Source: Neospora caninum Liverpool | Lineage: Eukaryota > Apicomplexa > Conoidasida > Eucoccidiorida > Sarcocystidae | NCBI RefSeq assembly: GCF_000208865.1 | Contig: NC_018385.1 | Coordinates: 186,001 to 250,000 of the forward strand | DNA: 64,000 nucleotides | Reading direction: 5' to 3' | Shown here: positions 10,801 to 21,575 of the stretch, in pieces | Numbering within the stretch: position 1 is the stretch's first letter | Layout of the letters: the number at the start of each line of letters is the position of its first letter | Notes under the pieces: model-generated | What the model was told of the DNA's origin: nothing | The model's input: the letters and a program-made list of their open reading frames with translations, nothing else | Database searches by the model: none | Made by a program: the position numbers and the translations under genes

Positions 10801-12784
10801 GGCGTTGCGCTTCACCCTCTTCTGGGCCTGTCGTGTCTTCGGGAGAGACGAAAACGCAAAAGGAAGGTGAAAACGGGACGTCTTCATCGTCAAAGTCAGT
10901 CTGGCTTGGACATCCCTTCCTCTCTGATGAAGAGAGGACTGTCCGATCGCGAGGCAGCAACAGTGCAGTCAGCCGCTTTTGAGAGCCACCGGAGTGGTGA
11001 CGGACCGTCCAGGGGTGACTGGTCTGAGTGTGTCTCGAGGAGCAGGACGACCGAGAAACTGAAAACAACGAGGTACTGTTCTGGGAAGGACTTCTATAGC
11101 TATGTGGGGTTAGCGGCATTGTTTCCGTTTGCAGCCAGTCGTCTCGTGAGCAGCAAGCCGCCTTTCTAGAGAGATCGCTGAGACCGTCCTCTTTCCTTTC
11201 TCTACTCTTGAACTCCTTCATATCGTGTTCCCCACATCGAATGCGGGTGTACCGCTTCCTACAGACGCCCCGTATTCTGACTCGTTTTCTGCCGATCATT
11301 TCCTCTGCATTGGTTCTTAACATTCGTTTCGCTGTGTGAAACTGTCTTCCTTTCTGCATTTCGTCCTTCTCCCGAAGAGAGCTGAAACTTTCCCGTTCTC
11401 TTCCCTCCACTGGCCACGGACAGGAAGCGGGAAAACCTTTCGGTCCAAACGCTAGCATGCCCTCGCCTGGAGGCGGCACGCTGGGCGTTTTTCTCTGGCA
11501 CGCCAGCGGGTCCTCGCGAGATGCAAACACATCTTCTCGCGTTGAAGATTGCGAGCATGTGGATCTCTCAAACACTGTACAACAAATCCCAGAGCTCTCC
11601 GAGGGAGCAGAACAGAGACGAAATGGTTCCGTTAGAGAGCCAGGAAGGTCAAAGATGTTTGTGTCTATTGGGCGGCAACAGCTCCAGTCGTCGCCGGCAC
11701 ACGCTGCTGTAGGGCCAGTGTGTTTTTCATCACAGGGTTCCTCCCCAGAAACAAACGTATCTTCGTCGCTTACGCCATCTTGTCGGCACTCGTATTGGTA
11801 CTTGCTTCTCTCTACCAAACAGTTTTCATATTCTCCATGGAACACGCGATCCCACTTTTGTGTGGAAGCCTCGTGGAGTCCAAAATCGCTCACAGTGGGT
11901 GTCTCGCGTTTTCCCTCTTCAGTTCGTAGTTCAACGGATGCGAACCCCCCTTGAAACCCCGTTCCCGACACAGATTCTCCTCTCGTAAAGCGTGCTGCAG
12001 GCAGTGAGTCACAGTTCCGGTCTTTCACTACACCGCTGTCACTGCTTTCCCCTCGACGGGCCGTCTTCTGATTTACGTACGTTTCACCCTCGCTCAACAA
12101 AACCGTCAAGAAATAAGGAAAATCCGCAGCAGGGAGAGATATGGGATCCTTTATGTCTGTTTCGTTCCTGTTTTTCTTCTGCCCAATTACGAGTTCTCTG
12201 CCTTCTGGGTTCAACAGCTCTCCGTTTGGCGTTCTCGATTTCCCACTAGCTAGTGCTTCCCATCGTTCCCTGTCTGCTGCAGCTGTCCAGTCCTTGCTCA
12301 CCACCACCTTTGTTTGTCTAGCTGCTGCCTGCTCGGGCAAAAACTGCACTGAAGGTCTGTCTGGAAGAGAGCGTCTCTCTGATTTGAAAACGGTGGACAT
12401 CAAAGAATCTGACTCAGCAGCACACGGGAGAACTGTTCCTTGGCCGTCGTCGCTGTCGAGGTTTCCTTGATTTCCCTCCGTGCCACACACTCCGGTCCCT
12501 GTCAAGGCTTCGGCTTTGTGGTGTCTTTTCACCTTCGACAGATGTTTTGAGCTGATGCACGACGGAAAGCACCTCCCCTGAAAATGCAGCCATCCTGTGC
12601 GTCCTGGCCTCTTCGATACGGCGGGGCAGTTCATGGCCTCTCTTCCTCTCCCTTTTTCTGCTCCTGGGAATCCGAGCGTGAAGGCGTCGCCGCTAGAGGC
12701 ACCCTCTCCAGCTCCGCTTCTCCGATGTTGCTTGAAGCAGAACATCCCGCAGAAGTAAAGAACTTGAAAAAAGTCGCCGAGCAT
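7889..12784 (-). CDS. Gene B: large disordered protein, divergent paralogue lacking the C-terminal module
   Basis: Function is not recognised. A single open frame of about 1,630 codons runs on the minus strand. It opens with GTG at 12793, so the first ATG, at 12784, is used here. ATG 12742 and an unseen upstream exon are also possible, because genes A and C both have a separate first exon. A phase-0 acceptor-like TTTTTAG lies just before 12796. The protein is Ser/Arg/Glu-rich and looks disordered. Near 10028-9908 it has SVVGEGLVSVLGRGAETLQ, which aligns with the Gly/Ala motif of genes A and C (shared V-G-x-G, R/C-G-A and a hydrophobic tail ending in an acidic-Pro pair). The C-terminus ends in a basic, Asn/Arg-rich tail with no FPMEE or VGGVxVY segment. 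The region is visibly less GC-rich than its neighbours. The coding call rests on frame length plus the shared motif. Confidence 0.7.
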   Translation of the reverse strand: MLGDFFQVLYFCGMFCFKQHRRSGAGEGASSGDAFTLGFPGAEKGRGREAMNCPAVSKRPGRTGWLHFQGRCFPSCISSKHLSKVKRHHKAEALTGTGVCGTEGNQGNLDSDDGQGTVLPCAAESDSLMSTVFKSERRSLPDRPSVQFLPEQAAARQTKVVVSKDWTAAADRERWEALASGKSRTPNGELLNPEGRELVIGQKKNRNETDIKDPISLPAADFPYFLTVLLSEGETYVNQKTARRGESSDSGVVKDRNCDSLPAARFTRGESVSGTGFQGGFASVELRTEEGKRETPTVSDFGLHEASTQKWDRVFHGEYENCLVERSKYQYECRQDGVSDEDTFVSGEEPCDEKHTGPTAACAGDDWSCCRPIDTNIFDLPGSLTEPFRLCSAPSESSGICCTVFERSTCSQSSTREDVFASREDPLACQRKTPSVPPPGEGMLAFGPKGFPASCPWPVEGRERESFSSLREKDEMQKGRQFHTAKRMLRTNAEEMIGRKRVRIRGVCRKRYTRIRCGEHDMKEFKSRERKEDGLSDLSRKAACCSRDDWLQTETMPLTPHSYRSPSQNSTSLFSVSRSSCSSRHTQTSHPWTVRHHSGGSQKRLTALLLPRDRTVLSSSERKGCPSQTDFDDEDVPFSPSFCVFVSPEDTTGPEEGEAQRPLSCQETSGFTPFATGDSGRMTSEVPENVFLPCLHNRAESLCSSGSNSVHCDEEPHAGTDLKGPSVSIESAQSEVPDYCLRQRSEFPDGRKELSGTTCVMDEVAGNAGSVEADREHDEREHPSSSDNKAGLEVAASSREGVRGRREKRSKRRRLSLTTVSDPPPLYPETLAPPWEKGELTSASTNHHRRPASHQAAVSVEGVSCSRSTSHRSAPKDEDCASQMQEDGNQAKSPSQPETLLSTDGGRSQTPEAENKQTWTETERFISVVGEGLVSVLGRGAETLQNILVESLLQSWVEEPAGAAADQSLEDEGTRDGSCTKPRRRKRPLADFSCSSPYSCNREVTCLSSSFSSFHKDFCKKEAVWGVCGGRRDECGGTGLTRSPVCFKIDHREGAEAIMGHFMHPTQDRERGLLHISLKKVPDHSSSSFPCYISPQKRLLRLQCPSSSPLASPCSRPAQPPNCFFPLQAVPSSVPCISRAVPRATETGEVPCSPVPSFLSPTPAVGEPSETSACLSAALPRATPHRENGQQQVDRPRNASRPVRGESSSLRRAGRTAPHSETAKLEVLNRCGSSEFSSLSWPAETRKSCFRAPCVDGAGPSPSLVANNSRIPGGKRERTYKEEISAGVKFDPIRAGRRLPHTRGERYWDFRSTLRFAENNGRPAPPSSSCLSFSSFSSASPSTPYSAVVFGKPPVSSPPFASPSPVHSWPSGGRQMKQKRTRGKALWIPLCPQPIPVSRFPLSSRGCGYTGAWPTAGERKTKASRPSPPFFLERIQKPSRFKEVGSPGGVIPTSPWLFSQLNARVQPNRRFVASPNTAPAAVGIHHRRESLPGRIPHFQRIADCRRIKPVYTYEGRHLRIAQNSLESRHASGTGSHADVVAFSSQRTTGVGQFFAPNALSTKVQRKTAEETARLPNASNENQRCGQIGTQKTERNYSCLSTSEAFNRLNRIDSYRSLQEISLHEGGRTATT

Positions 12785-12787
12785 GCA
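12781..12787. promoter_or_regulatory. TGCATGC-type motif overlapping candidate start of gene B
   Basis: GCATGCA (the reverse complement of TGCATGC) overlaps the ATG at 12784. TGCATGC is an established over-represented promoter motif in Toxoplasma and is related to ApiAP2 binding sites. Whether this copy acts is unknown. It may simply be part of the coding sequence. Confidence 0.25.
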
Positions 12788-15700
12788 GAGCACACTCTAA
12801 AAATCTCAAGATGGGCAGGCTCCGGAAATGTGGCAACGAAAACGACTGAGAAAAAAGAGATACAAAAATCTAAAAATAGATTTGCTCTCACAGAAGAAAG
12901 GGATCGAGTCTTTGTTAGGTCAGAGGACCCCGCTGTGTGCCGAGCCATAAACATCAAAGACAACATGTGAATTTCGAGAGCTTGTCGGGAAAAAGTTCTA
13001 AAACGGCTTTGTGTTCAATAAGAAGAAGCCGGCAAAACAACCACATTCTCTCTCGGCCGCTATCCGATCCATGAATCGAAAAGTCCATAAGAAAATACGC
13101 AGATAGTTCAGAGAAAGGCATCCACATGCAGCAGAGTTCTCGCACACGAACGTGTCCGTTTTCTCGTCAAGAACGCAAAAACTTCGCAGTCAACTCTCTC
13201 TCTGTAGACCAGTGTAGTGGACAGTAAGGAAGACTCTCTGTTTCCGTTCATTCCCGTTTCAGTCTGTCTACACGGGTGCTTTCGATTTATGGCCAAAACT
13301 CGTGCAGACAAGCTAAATTCTTTTTACAGATGGGGAGGGGAAACAGCGTTTTCTTGTTGTTGTTCTGCTCTGAGCCCAGACCGGCTCGCAGAAGAAAACT
13401 GCATAAAAAGCTACGTAATGCTTCTGGTTTCCTGATGACTAGAGGTGACTCTGCCATACAAGAAAGAGGCGCGAACGTCAAGCGAATCGAATTGTCTGAC
13501 ACAAAACGCCAGGGTCGTACAAACGATGAAAAACATTAGTGGCGGAACTCAGGGTGCGTTTGTCTCGCCTCGTCCGTGCCGTGGTATGAAAAAACGAGTC
13601 GGAGAATTGCCAACGACAGAGAAAGAAAAACGAGTACACTCCACTGACAACCGAAAAAAGAGGGAAGTAAACGGCTGTTTTGTTTTTTGTCTTGGCATAT
13701 ATCTGTAGAAACGCTGGATCACAGAGACTACGCCCCTTTGTAGCATCATGGGAGAGTGGGGAGGCACAGCAGTCAAACGAAAACAAGCGAATTAAGAGCA
13801 ACCCGAATGGTCGTGAAGCGTGACACAAGCGCACCAGGAACAACTACGAGAAAGTGTCACGACAATAGGAACACTGGTAATAAGATGAGAACGGTGTAAG
13901 CGGTTCTAGCAATGTCCGATTGCCCCAAAACAACAGCGGCAAAAACGCCAGAAACACCAGTAAAAGGCGTCATCGATAAAAACGGATTTTACGGTGAACT
14001 GAGCTTGGCTCTTTAGCCACCCTGAGAAAACGTTTTTGTGACAGCTTCTGCTTTTGATGCGAAGCCTCTGCTCTCATTGTAAACTTCACCTGCAGTGGAA
14101 CCTCTTTGTCAACAGAGAGCAGTCGCTTCTCACCTGAAGCGCCCCCTATAACAGAGGAGAGCTTTTCCTTTCTTTTAGCCTCTCCCGTGCCATTGCGGTG
14201 TATCATGAAAATGTAGAAGACCAATTCAAGGACTGATAGGTGAATTCGTTTCAGGCCGCCAGGTACCGGCCACACACCACACTACTCTACATGTGAAACG
14301 GCTGGGCAGGTCACTGGCTACAGAATGACTCTTTGTGTGCCTGAGTGCACAAGATTAGCATTAATTCGAAGGTAGTGACAGGGGTATGCTAGCCAGTCTA
14401 TTCTCTAGGTGGTCTCTCAAAGAGACGGGGTGCCTAGCCGACGGCAGGAGATGGACCTGTTACCTCGTTCCAGATCTCTGTACACCCTGACCTGTCCAAA
14501 AACCATTTTCCACTATCCCTAGACTGGTGTGGTCAGTTAGAGCTGTATATTTCTTTCACGAAACAAGCGATCAATAAACTGCTGAATCAGCTGGTCTACG
14601 GCAGCTTAGGAAATCGATGAGCACTCAGGAGCACCCACCATCCCTTAAGAGTGCCTGGGGATTTCCTAAGATCATTAAGATCACTCGATCACCGTGCGCA
14701 CTTGCATGCGAACTGGAGGATAAATCGCTAACTAAAGTGAAAACGACTGGTGTAAAATCGCGTGTCAACCTACCGTGTCTTTGTCATCTTTTTACAGAAG
14801 CGACGGGCCACAAGTAAGTCCTGATGGCGCCTGGCTACTTTATTATGGAGTGTATATGCGTGTATCTCATCTGTTCTACGCATCGCGCCGAACGCAATCT
14901 ACACTTTTAAAACTATTCCCAGGTTTGTCTACCCATGGGCAGCCCCATTCCTGATGTGCGATTCACTGAATGGTAGAGGCAGGTTCTGGTGAGCGGTATG
15001 AAGACAAGTTGGGGGCTCGACGGTCTCCCCACATGCGATGTTTAGCAGTAGATCTGCATGTACCGGAAGTTTCCCGTTAGATTTGGAGTAATCCCCGCCC
15101 GAAGTGCCTGAAACGAACCTCTTGTTTCTCGCTCTAAAAGTCACACAAGTGTTATTGTGAAAACGTTTCTTCCGGCCTGACGTGCGACAAAACCTGTCTC
15201 TCAAGTTTAGTATATAGAAGAGTCTAGGCATTTCCATGCAGTGTCCCACGTGAATGTCCGACTTTTCGTTATAGAAAAGATGAGCACATCACAGGGAGAA
15301 AGAGTATGTAGACGACGTCTAGCATCATGTAGTCTGATTCCGGAGAAAAGGGTCTCCCTGCCCGAGTCAACAAATAGGTTGATTCTCTAAATCATGAGGC
15401 TACACTCACACCTGTTCAGGTTTTCTGTTCTCATTCCCCATTTTTACGTGGAAATAGGGTCAAGACAGGTGAACCAACCATATTTGCGTGGCAAAGAAGT
15501 CGTACTTCACTTAATGAAATGTTTGTCACTTGCTTTCTGTTGTAACATCAGTTTTTTTGTCAACCGAACGGACACCGGAGAAAGCTGCCTGTTTGGCGCG
15601 TTGCGTTTTTCCCGAGTTTCGTGAGCTCAGGGGAATTCGACTTTTTTGAGAATGTGTTTGCATTCTGAACAGTTGACGTTTGACCAACCTTTGTCATCAG

Positions 15701-16257
15701 GGCCGGAACATCGGGCGGACTAACACCAATCTGTGTTGCAGCTGTGTGTGTATCTTTGAGTGCTTCTTGCAGAGAGCTGTGTTCAGGTTTTCTGTTTGTC
15801 TTTCTGTTGTTTTTCTTCACACAGTTATCCCCTTCTCTGTAGCGGTGCCAGACGACTCTTCTTCCTATTAGTCTTCGTTTCCTCGTAACTCTTCCGTCTA
15901 GCCGACTGCTTTCCCACGTTCAGATATGATCCCGTTGCCTCCCCACCGCGGTGCGGGTCCAGTGTAACCAGTTTTCTCGTGTGTTGTTTCCCTTTGCGCT
16001 CCTTGCTCATGAAAGAACTCAAGCAGATCGTTTCCTCTGGAAAGCTTTGCTCCCTACCTACATTCGAAAAACGAAGAGCCTGAACAGAGGCTAGCAGGGC
16101 ATTCTTTCAGTTGATTCCTCGCCGCGAGTTGGGCAGCCCTGTGTAACGGGACTTGTCCGGCTCTCGACCGAGGTACCAGCCCGTCACCCCGCCGTGGGGA
16201 GTGGAAACAGTCCAAACGATTCCAGCCGACGCAAACTAAAGGCATTCAGTCAAAGGC
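12785..16257. other. Divergent spacer between genes B and C
   Basis: Relatively AT-rich sequence with only short, unconvincing frames. It should contain the 5' regions of gene B (leftwards) and gene C (rightwards), and may hold an unidentified first exon of gene B. A TGCATGC motif occurs at 14703-14709. I saw no tRNA or other RNA gene. Confidence 0.45.
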
Positions 16258-16262
16258 ATGCA
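16256..16262. promoter_or_regulatory. TGCATGC-type motif overlapping start of gene C
   Basis: GCATGCA spans the proposed ATG of gene C at 16258, the same arrangement as at gene B. This is a motif match only. Confidence 0.25.
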
Positions 16263-19200
16263 AACTAAAAACTGTCAAGTGGAACCTCGAGCGCACCTCC
16301 CCATTTTTGTGCCTTATTTTGCACCCATGCCATCTCTGAGGTCCTTTCGGGCACTGAGCCGGCAGTGCCAGGAAGCCTCGGGGGTACCTATTGCTCGTCC
16401 GTTGGGTTCTGTTCTGCAAGGCGCGAGAGCGGTAGACGCAGAAAGCACATCCGTGGACGGCAATGATACTTTACAAGCGTCACCTGGAGAAAGGGAACGA
16501 CGAAACGTCTCCGCTCCTCAGTGCGGTCGTTGCTTCGCATTCCTCAGCCGCCGGAATCAGAATCGGTCGGAGGGGGGTGACCACAGAGGCATCAAGGGAA
16601 ACAAGCATCCAGCAAAGGGTCCATACCGCCAGAAATCAAGAAAATTCGAGGCAGTGTTTAGACGGTTCAGCGATACTGAGAGCCTAGACAAGGTAAACGG
16701 CCGTTTACGGGTACCGGAAGTCAGAACGGTCAGAAAGAAACTCAAAGAAGGCCGTAGACAAGCGAGGCCACCCGGCCGTAGACGCGCCCCGGCCAACCCT
16801 CTGCTTGTCGCCGTTCTCCAGATTGCAAACATGTATATATATATATATATCATCTTTGTGCGTATATTCAATACGTGGGTCCGGTGCTTGAGTACCAGGG
16901 GGGCATCGCTGCGGCCACGGTTGCTTCCTGTACTGCCTGAGTGTGCAAACGTGGTATTTCACTGGCAGTTTTGGGGGCCCATCAATGCAAGCTCGAGCGA
17001 CTTGACCACTGCGCGGCACGAAGGGGATGTTACTCTAGCCGTCCAGCAGCTTGCACGCCTACAGAGGCACCCCACGCAAACCTAGCATTCGTTCTGCACA
17101 TGTGTACACACTCTTCTCCCAAACCAAAGCTTATCGGTGGTCCTTCCGTGTAGGAGAAGCCTTCCTCTTTCGCCCCCCGAGTCTTTGCGCTCCACGGCAG
17201 CTAATCAACAGGCTGTGTTGGGTCCCGGACGCTCCGAACTCGATGTTTTTCCTCATGTGCCGCGTCGTGTTTCTCTCATTGTTTTCAGGACCGTCCGACG
17301 TCTCCCCTTCTTGTCCAGTCGCCTACCCTCAGACCAACCTCCACAGAGGGTACCCAGTGTCCTTCGCCTGACGCCGGTACCGGCCTCAACAGCAGCACTG
17401 CATCCCCTCTTTTGCTCTCGCCAGCTTGCGGCGGGTCTGCTGGTTCCGCGCAGTCTTGCGACGCAAGTTCGGAACCGCCTGCCTGTTGTCATGCGCAGAC
17501 ACCCCACAACGAGTCAGGGATCTGTGAGAAGAGTGCAAATTATTTCCACAGCAGGTACCCGCGGGCATCTCTGCGGCCCTGCAGCCCCCGCCGCCGAGAG
17601 GGAGAAAGGAGGCCGGGAGACGGGCACGCTTCGCCGACCCAGAGGGTACCTCGGTTGCCGAATCTCTCAACAGACGAAACTGCCGGTCGAGAACCTACCC
17701 TCCCTCCAGAGACCCAAGAGGACTCCGAATCTGCCTACAGAACGTTTCACCGTGCTTCTCTGAGAACCTCAGAGGACCGTTCTCCTGAGCAGACTGTCCG
17801 CCACCCGTCTGCAGTCATCGGCGTGACCGAGCTGCGACGGGAGGACACGTCCCGGCCTTCCTCCTGTCGAGGGATCGAAGCGCGTGGGAGAAGGGAAGAA
17901 ATCTTGAGGCGATGCTCTGGCGTCTCTCTGGAATCCTGTCAGAAACAGAGTTCGTCAGGCGCGTCTCCGGTGTCTGAAGACAGCGATGGAGGGGAATCGT
18001 CGCCCTGTAGTTTTGCAGTGTCTCAGCAGTCTGCATGCGCCCCTTCGTGTGGCGAGCGACTGAGCGGCGTCACTCTGCGAAGCGGCCGCTCTCCCTCGGA
18101 ACTTATTTTTGCACCCCCCGATGAAGGCCAAGCAGGCGGTCTCGAGGCACAAGTACCCAGCGAGGCGGAATCGGCGGAAACTGCTGAGGCACGGAGCGGA
18201 GGACGAGACCCCGCAGTCACCAGTGCGATGTCGCACCCCTCCCGCCTTTTCGAGAGGAGCGCCTCTTCAAGGATCCCCGACAGCAGCTGGATTGACCGGG
18301 TTCCCGGTGGGAGTCCTTCCCAGTCTTCACTGGAGGCGCGAAACGAATCAAGAGTGGACTTTGCGTCCAGCGTCGAGGAGCGTGAGTTGACACGCAGAGC
18401 CACGCGCCACCACGAGGAGGGGGTGTCCGATGATCCCCAAGGCGGAGCGAGCGAAATTGAGAAGGAAGCGACAGCCCCTCCAAGCGGCGAAGACGAGGCT
18501 CCTTTTCCTTCCACGGTTACGGCTGGCGCCCCACGGGTTTCTCTCTCAAAGGAAACGTTAGCAAGCGACAAGGATTCGCCTGCTTCCGCAGCTGCTGTCG
18601 ACCCGCGCGACGCTCCGCCTTCTCCAGCGAGCCGAGCTTTTTCGCCTCAGGCGATGCCCGACTTCGCCGTTTCTCTGACGGAACAGAAAGCGGCGTGGAG
18701 CCGCCCGGTCGCGGCCTCTCTGCAGTCGCCTCGAGGGCCTTTCCCTCCACCGGCAGTTTGTCCTTACGGGGGGGACGGGAGAGTAGCTGAGGCGGCTTCC
18801 CCTTGTCGCCCAGCGGATTCGCTCTCTTCCGTTGCAGAGTGTTTTGTTTCGCTGGCCGACGAAGCGCCTGCCTCCTCCCTCGCGCGGCCTTCATCCGGGA
18901 AAACGGCCACGAGCTCCCCAGAGAGTCTCCTGAGCGCTCAGCCGGGACTTTCCGGCCGTGAACCCGATCTCACTTCGACGGCTGAGGAAACCGGGCACAC
19001 GCACACAGCTTTGCCTTCGCCGACTTCCTCAGTGGAGTCCCCCACGCAGAGGCTTCTGCCCGTGAGGGCCAGCAACGCTCAGAACGCACTGCCCCCGAGT
19101 CAAATTGACTCGAACGTCCGCGTGGGGCGAGACGCGCCCTTGACTTGCCTCGCCTCTCCAACCTTTCCGAACGAAGGCGAGACGCCGTCGGAGGGTTCTG

Positions 19201-21575
19201 CCGAGCCGCATAGCGTGAGCCAACAAGAGCAAGAAGCGAACATCTCGTTTTGGAACGGCCAGCGGGGAGACGCAGTGACGGCAGGTCCATCGCCGGAGGC
19301 GCATGCACCGTCAGAGGCCGAACAGGCCGCGGAGGAGGGTGAGAGGCGTCTCGAGACCGAGGAAGACCTCGCGAAGCCTTGTCAGAAAGACACCACCCCA
19401 GTTCAGGGAACCGACAACACAGACAGATCCCGAGACCAAGGAACATGGGCAGAAACCCGAAACGAAGATGCCTTCCAGGACTCCACAGCGGAGTTGACGT
19501 CTACAGAGCGGGTCCTGGCGACTGTCGGCAAAGGCGTCACGTCTGTATTTGAACGCGGGGCGGCGTCACTTGTGGACTTCTTCACAGAAACGCTCCCCTA
19601 CCTTGTAGAGCCTCACGGCGCGCAGAGACCCGCCAGGGTGCGATCTTCGAGTTTCACGCCAAATAGGCAGTTCCTTGCAACGACGGCATCCACCCTCGAG
19701 AGGCCGCACACGGCTGCGGGTTCGGTGGGGAGGCGCGCGAGATCTATCTCGCCTCTTCGAGAGCGCGTTCGGGGTTTCACCAGTGGAACTGTTTTCGAGT
19801 GCGGGGGCCCAGGCGAGCACCAGTCCCTGGATTCCAGCGACGAAGGCGAACCGCGGGTTCCGCAGAGGCGCACGAAGAACCCACAAGAGCTTGCCCGTGC
19901 TGTCGTGCGCAAGAGAAAAGACAACAAGGGGTACAAAACTCATCTCCACCCGTCGCCAGCGACAGGACCAACTCGCTTACCGCCGTTGCCGCCGCGACGC
20001 GCCTCCGCTGACGTCAGTCGAGGCCTCGGGGACAGGCTCCTATGCTTTCCGTCTGCCGCTCCACAGAGCCCCAGTTCGCGGCCCAAGTCGACAACGAGTC
20101 TCCGTGCCCAGACGCCGCCGCTTCCCACTTGCTCACGCACACGGTCTGCTTCATCAAGACGTCCGGAAGATGTCGAGAGAGACGAGAGGCGGCGCACTTC
20201 TCTCAGGCCTGGATTTATGCACCAGTCGCTGGATGGCCGTCAGCATTTTGGGCCTTGTGGAGCGCCGACAATTGGGCAGAACGGCGCGCTCCCATCGCTT
20301 GATGTGGGCGTCTGCCGGCTGCAGTGCGCGTCGCCGGCGCAGCTTTACACCACAGCACTGTCGCAACTTCCCTTTGTGTCACCGGAACAGCAAGACTATG
20401 TTCGCGTCCCTAGAATCCAGTCTTTCTCTCTGCAGCAAGCGGGTTGTCGCCGCGTGTCAAGCATGGCCAGTGAAGCCGCCTTCCCGTTCGTGAGGGCTTC
20501 ACCCACGTCTGCCCTCGGAGTACCCTCGTGTGCAAGTGTCCCGGGCCATGGCGGCCTTCATAGTTACAAGGTTTTGCCAAGGACAGCCGACAGTTCCTCG
20601 TCTGGGATCTATTCTTTTTCGACAGCGGTGCCCGTCTCCTTGGCCACCGACAGCACGTTCGTCGCCTCGCGGGCCGAGTCTCCCGGCCCCCACGGTACCG
20701 TCGCGCACCTGCGTTCGGCCCCGGCTGTCGACCAGTCCTTCGGCGTAAGTCCCCATTTTCTGCATCCCTGCCTGTCGGGTTCCCCCTGGCGAGTGAACCC
20801 TCACGCCGCCACACCGTTGAGGAACTGCACAGAGCCGCCGCAATTCGGCGCCGTTCCCCTTCCTGCCCCGTCGAAGTTCCCAATAGGCTACAGGTCGGCA
20901 GCTTCGCTCGATATGTCCTCAGGTGGTCCCCTTCAGACTGACCCTGCCTCTGGGGTTGTGTGTAGCGTCACGAGACAGCTCAACGACACGCAAGGTCTCC
21001 GACCCTGTAGGCTCTTGAATCTCGCGCATAAAATAGAGCGCGGCAGGGACGAAGGCAGGACGGAGACTCCGGGGCGAAGCGCCGCTCGGACTGAAGAGCT
21101 GGGCACGCTGTACACAAGAACGTCGACCGGAAAGGAAATGCAGACGCACGCGAAGGCTCAGTACCCGACAGAGCGAGCGGCCGGTACCGCATGCACAGAG
21201 GGAAAGGGGGAGTCTTCAGCGTTTACGCTTCTCACGTCCTATGGCGATGTCGGCGGCGAGTACAGAAAGCCGCCGTCTCGGCTCCGCGCGCTGTGGCTGC
21301 GAGAGGAGCTGCGGAGGCAGCGGGAAGCAGGAGAACTGACGAAGGAAAACTTTCCCATGGAGGAATTCCAAGATCTCCTAGAACCGTTCGAAATTCTCGA
21401 GGTAGGTGGAGTGAAGGTGTACAAGCTTACGGCGGACTGGAAGTTGCCCCAGTCCGTGCCAAGCAGAGAATGGATAGAGCGAAACCATCGGGAAGGTCAC
21501 GAATTCACAGCTTGTCTTGAAGATATCACCGATGTGGCCAACCAGCTATTCTTGCCTGCGAGTGCGACTGCGTAG
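16258..21575 (+). CDS. Gene C: large disordered coccidian protein, two exons, paralogue of gene A
   Basis: Function is not recognised. The model is exon 1 at 16258-16692 (145 codons, starting at a real ATG) and exon 2 at 17289-21575, with a 596-bp intron. The donor is AAG|GTAAAC, the acceptor is CATTGTTTTCAG, and both are phase 0, giving about 1,573 residues. The long frame of exon 2 begins only with TTG (17412), so the upstream exon is required. The first exon aligns with that of gene A around FAPMPSLRSFRALSR. The bulk is Ser/Pro/Glu-rich and looks disordered. The central motif at 19497-19610 (ATVGKGVTSVFERGAASLVD) and the C-terminal module at 21271-21560 (ENFPMEEFQDLLEPFEIL, then VGGVKVYKLTADWKLP and an EWIERNHREG segment) match gene A closely. 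Matching intron phase and domain order argue for descent from one ancestral gene by duplication. No transmembrane segment or signal peptide is evident. Confidence 0.82.
16832..16850. repeat. TA microsatellite in the intron of gene C
   Basis: An uninterrupted (TA)n tract of about 17-19 bp lies inside the proposed gene C intron, which supports the view that this segment is non-coding. Confidence 0.85.
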
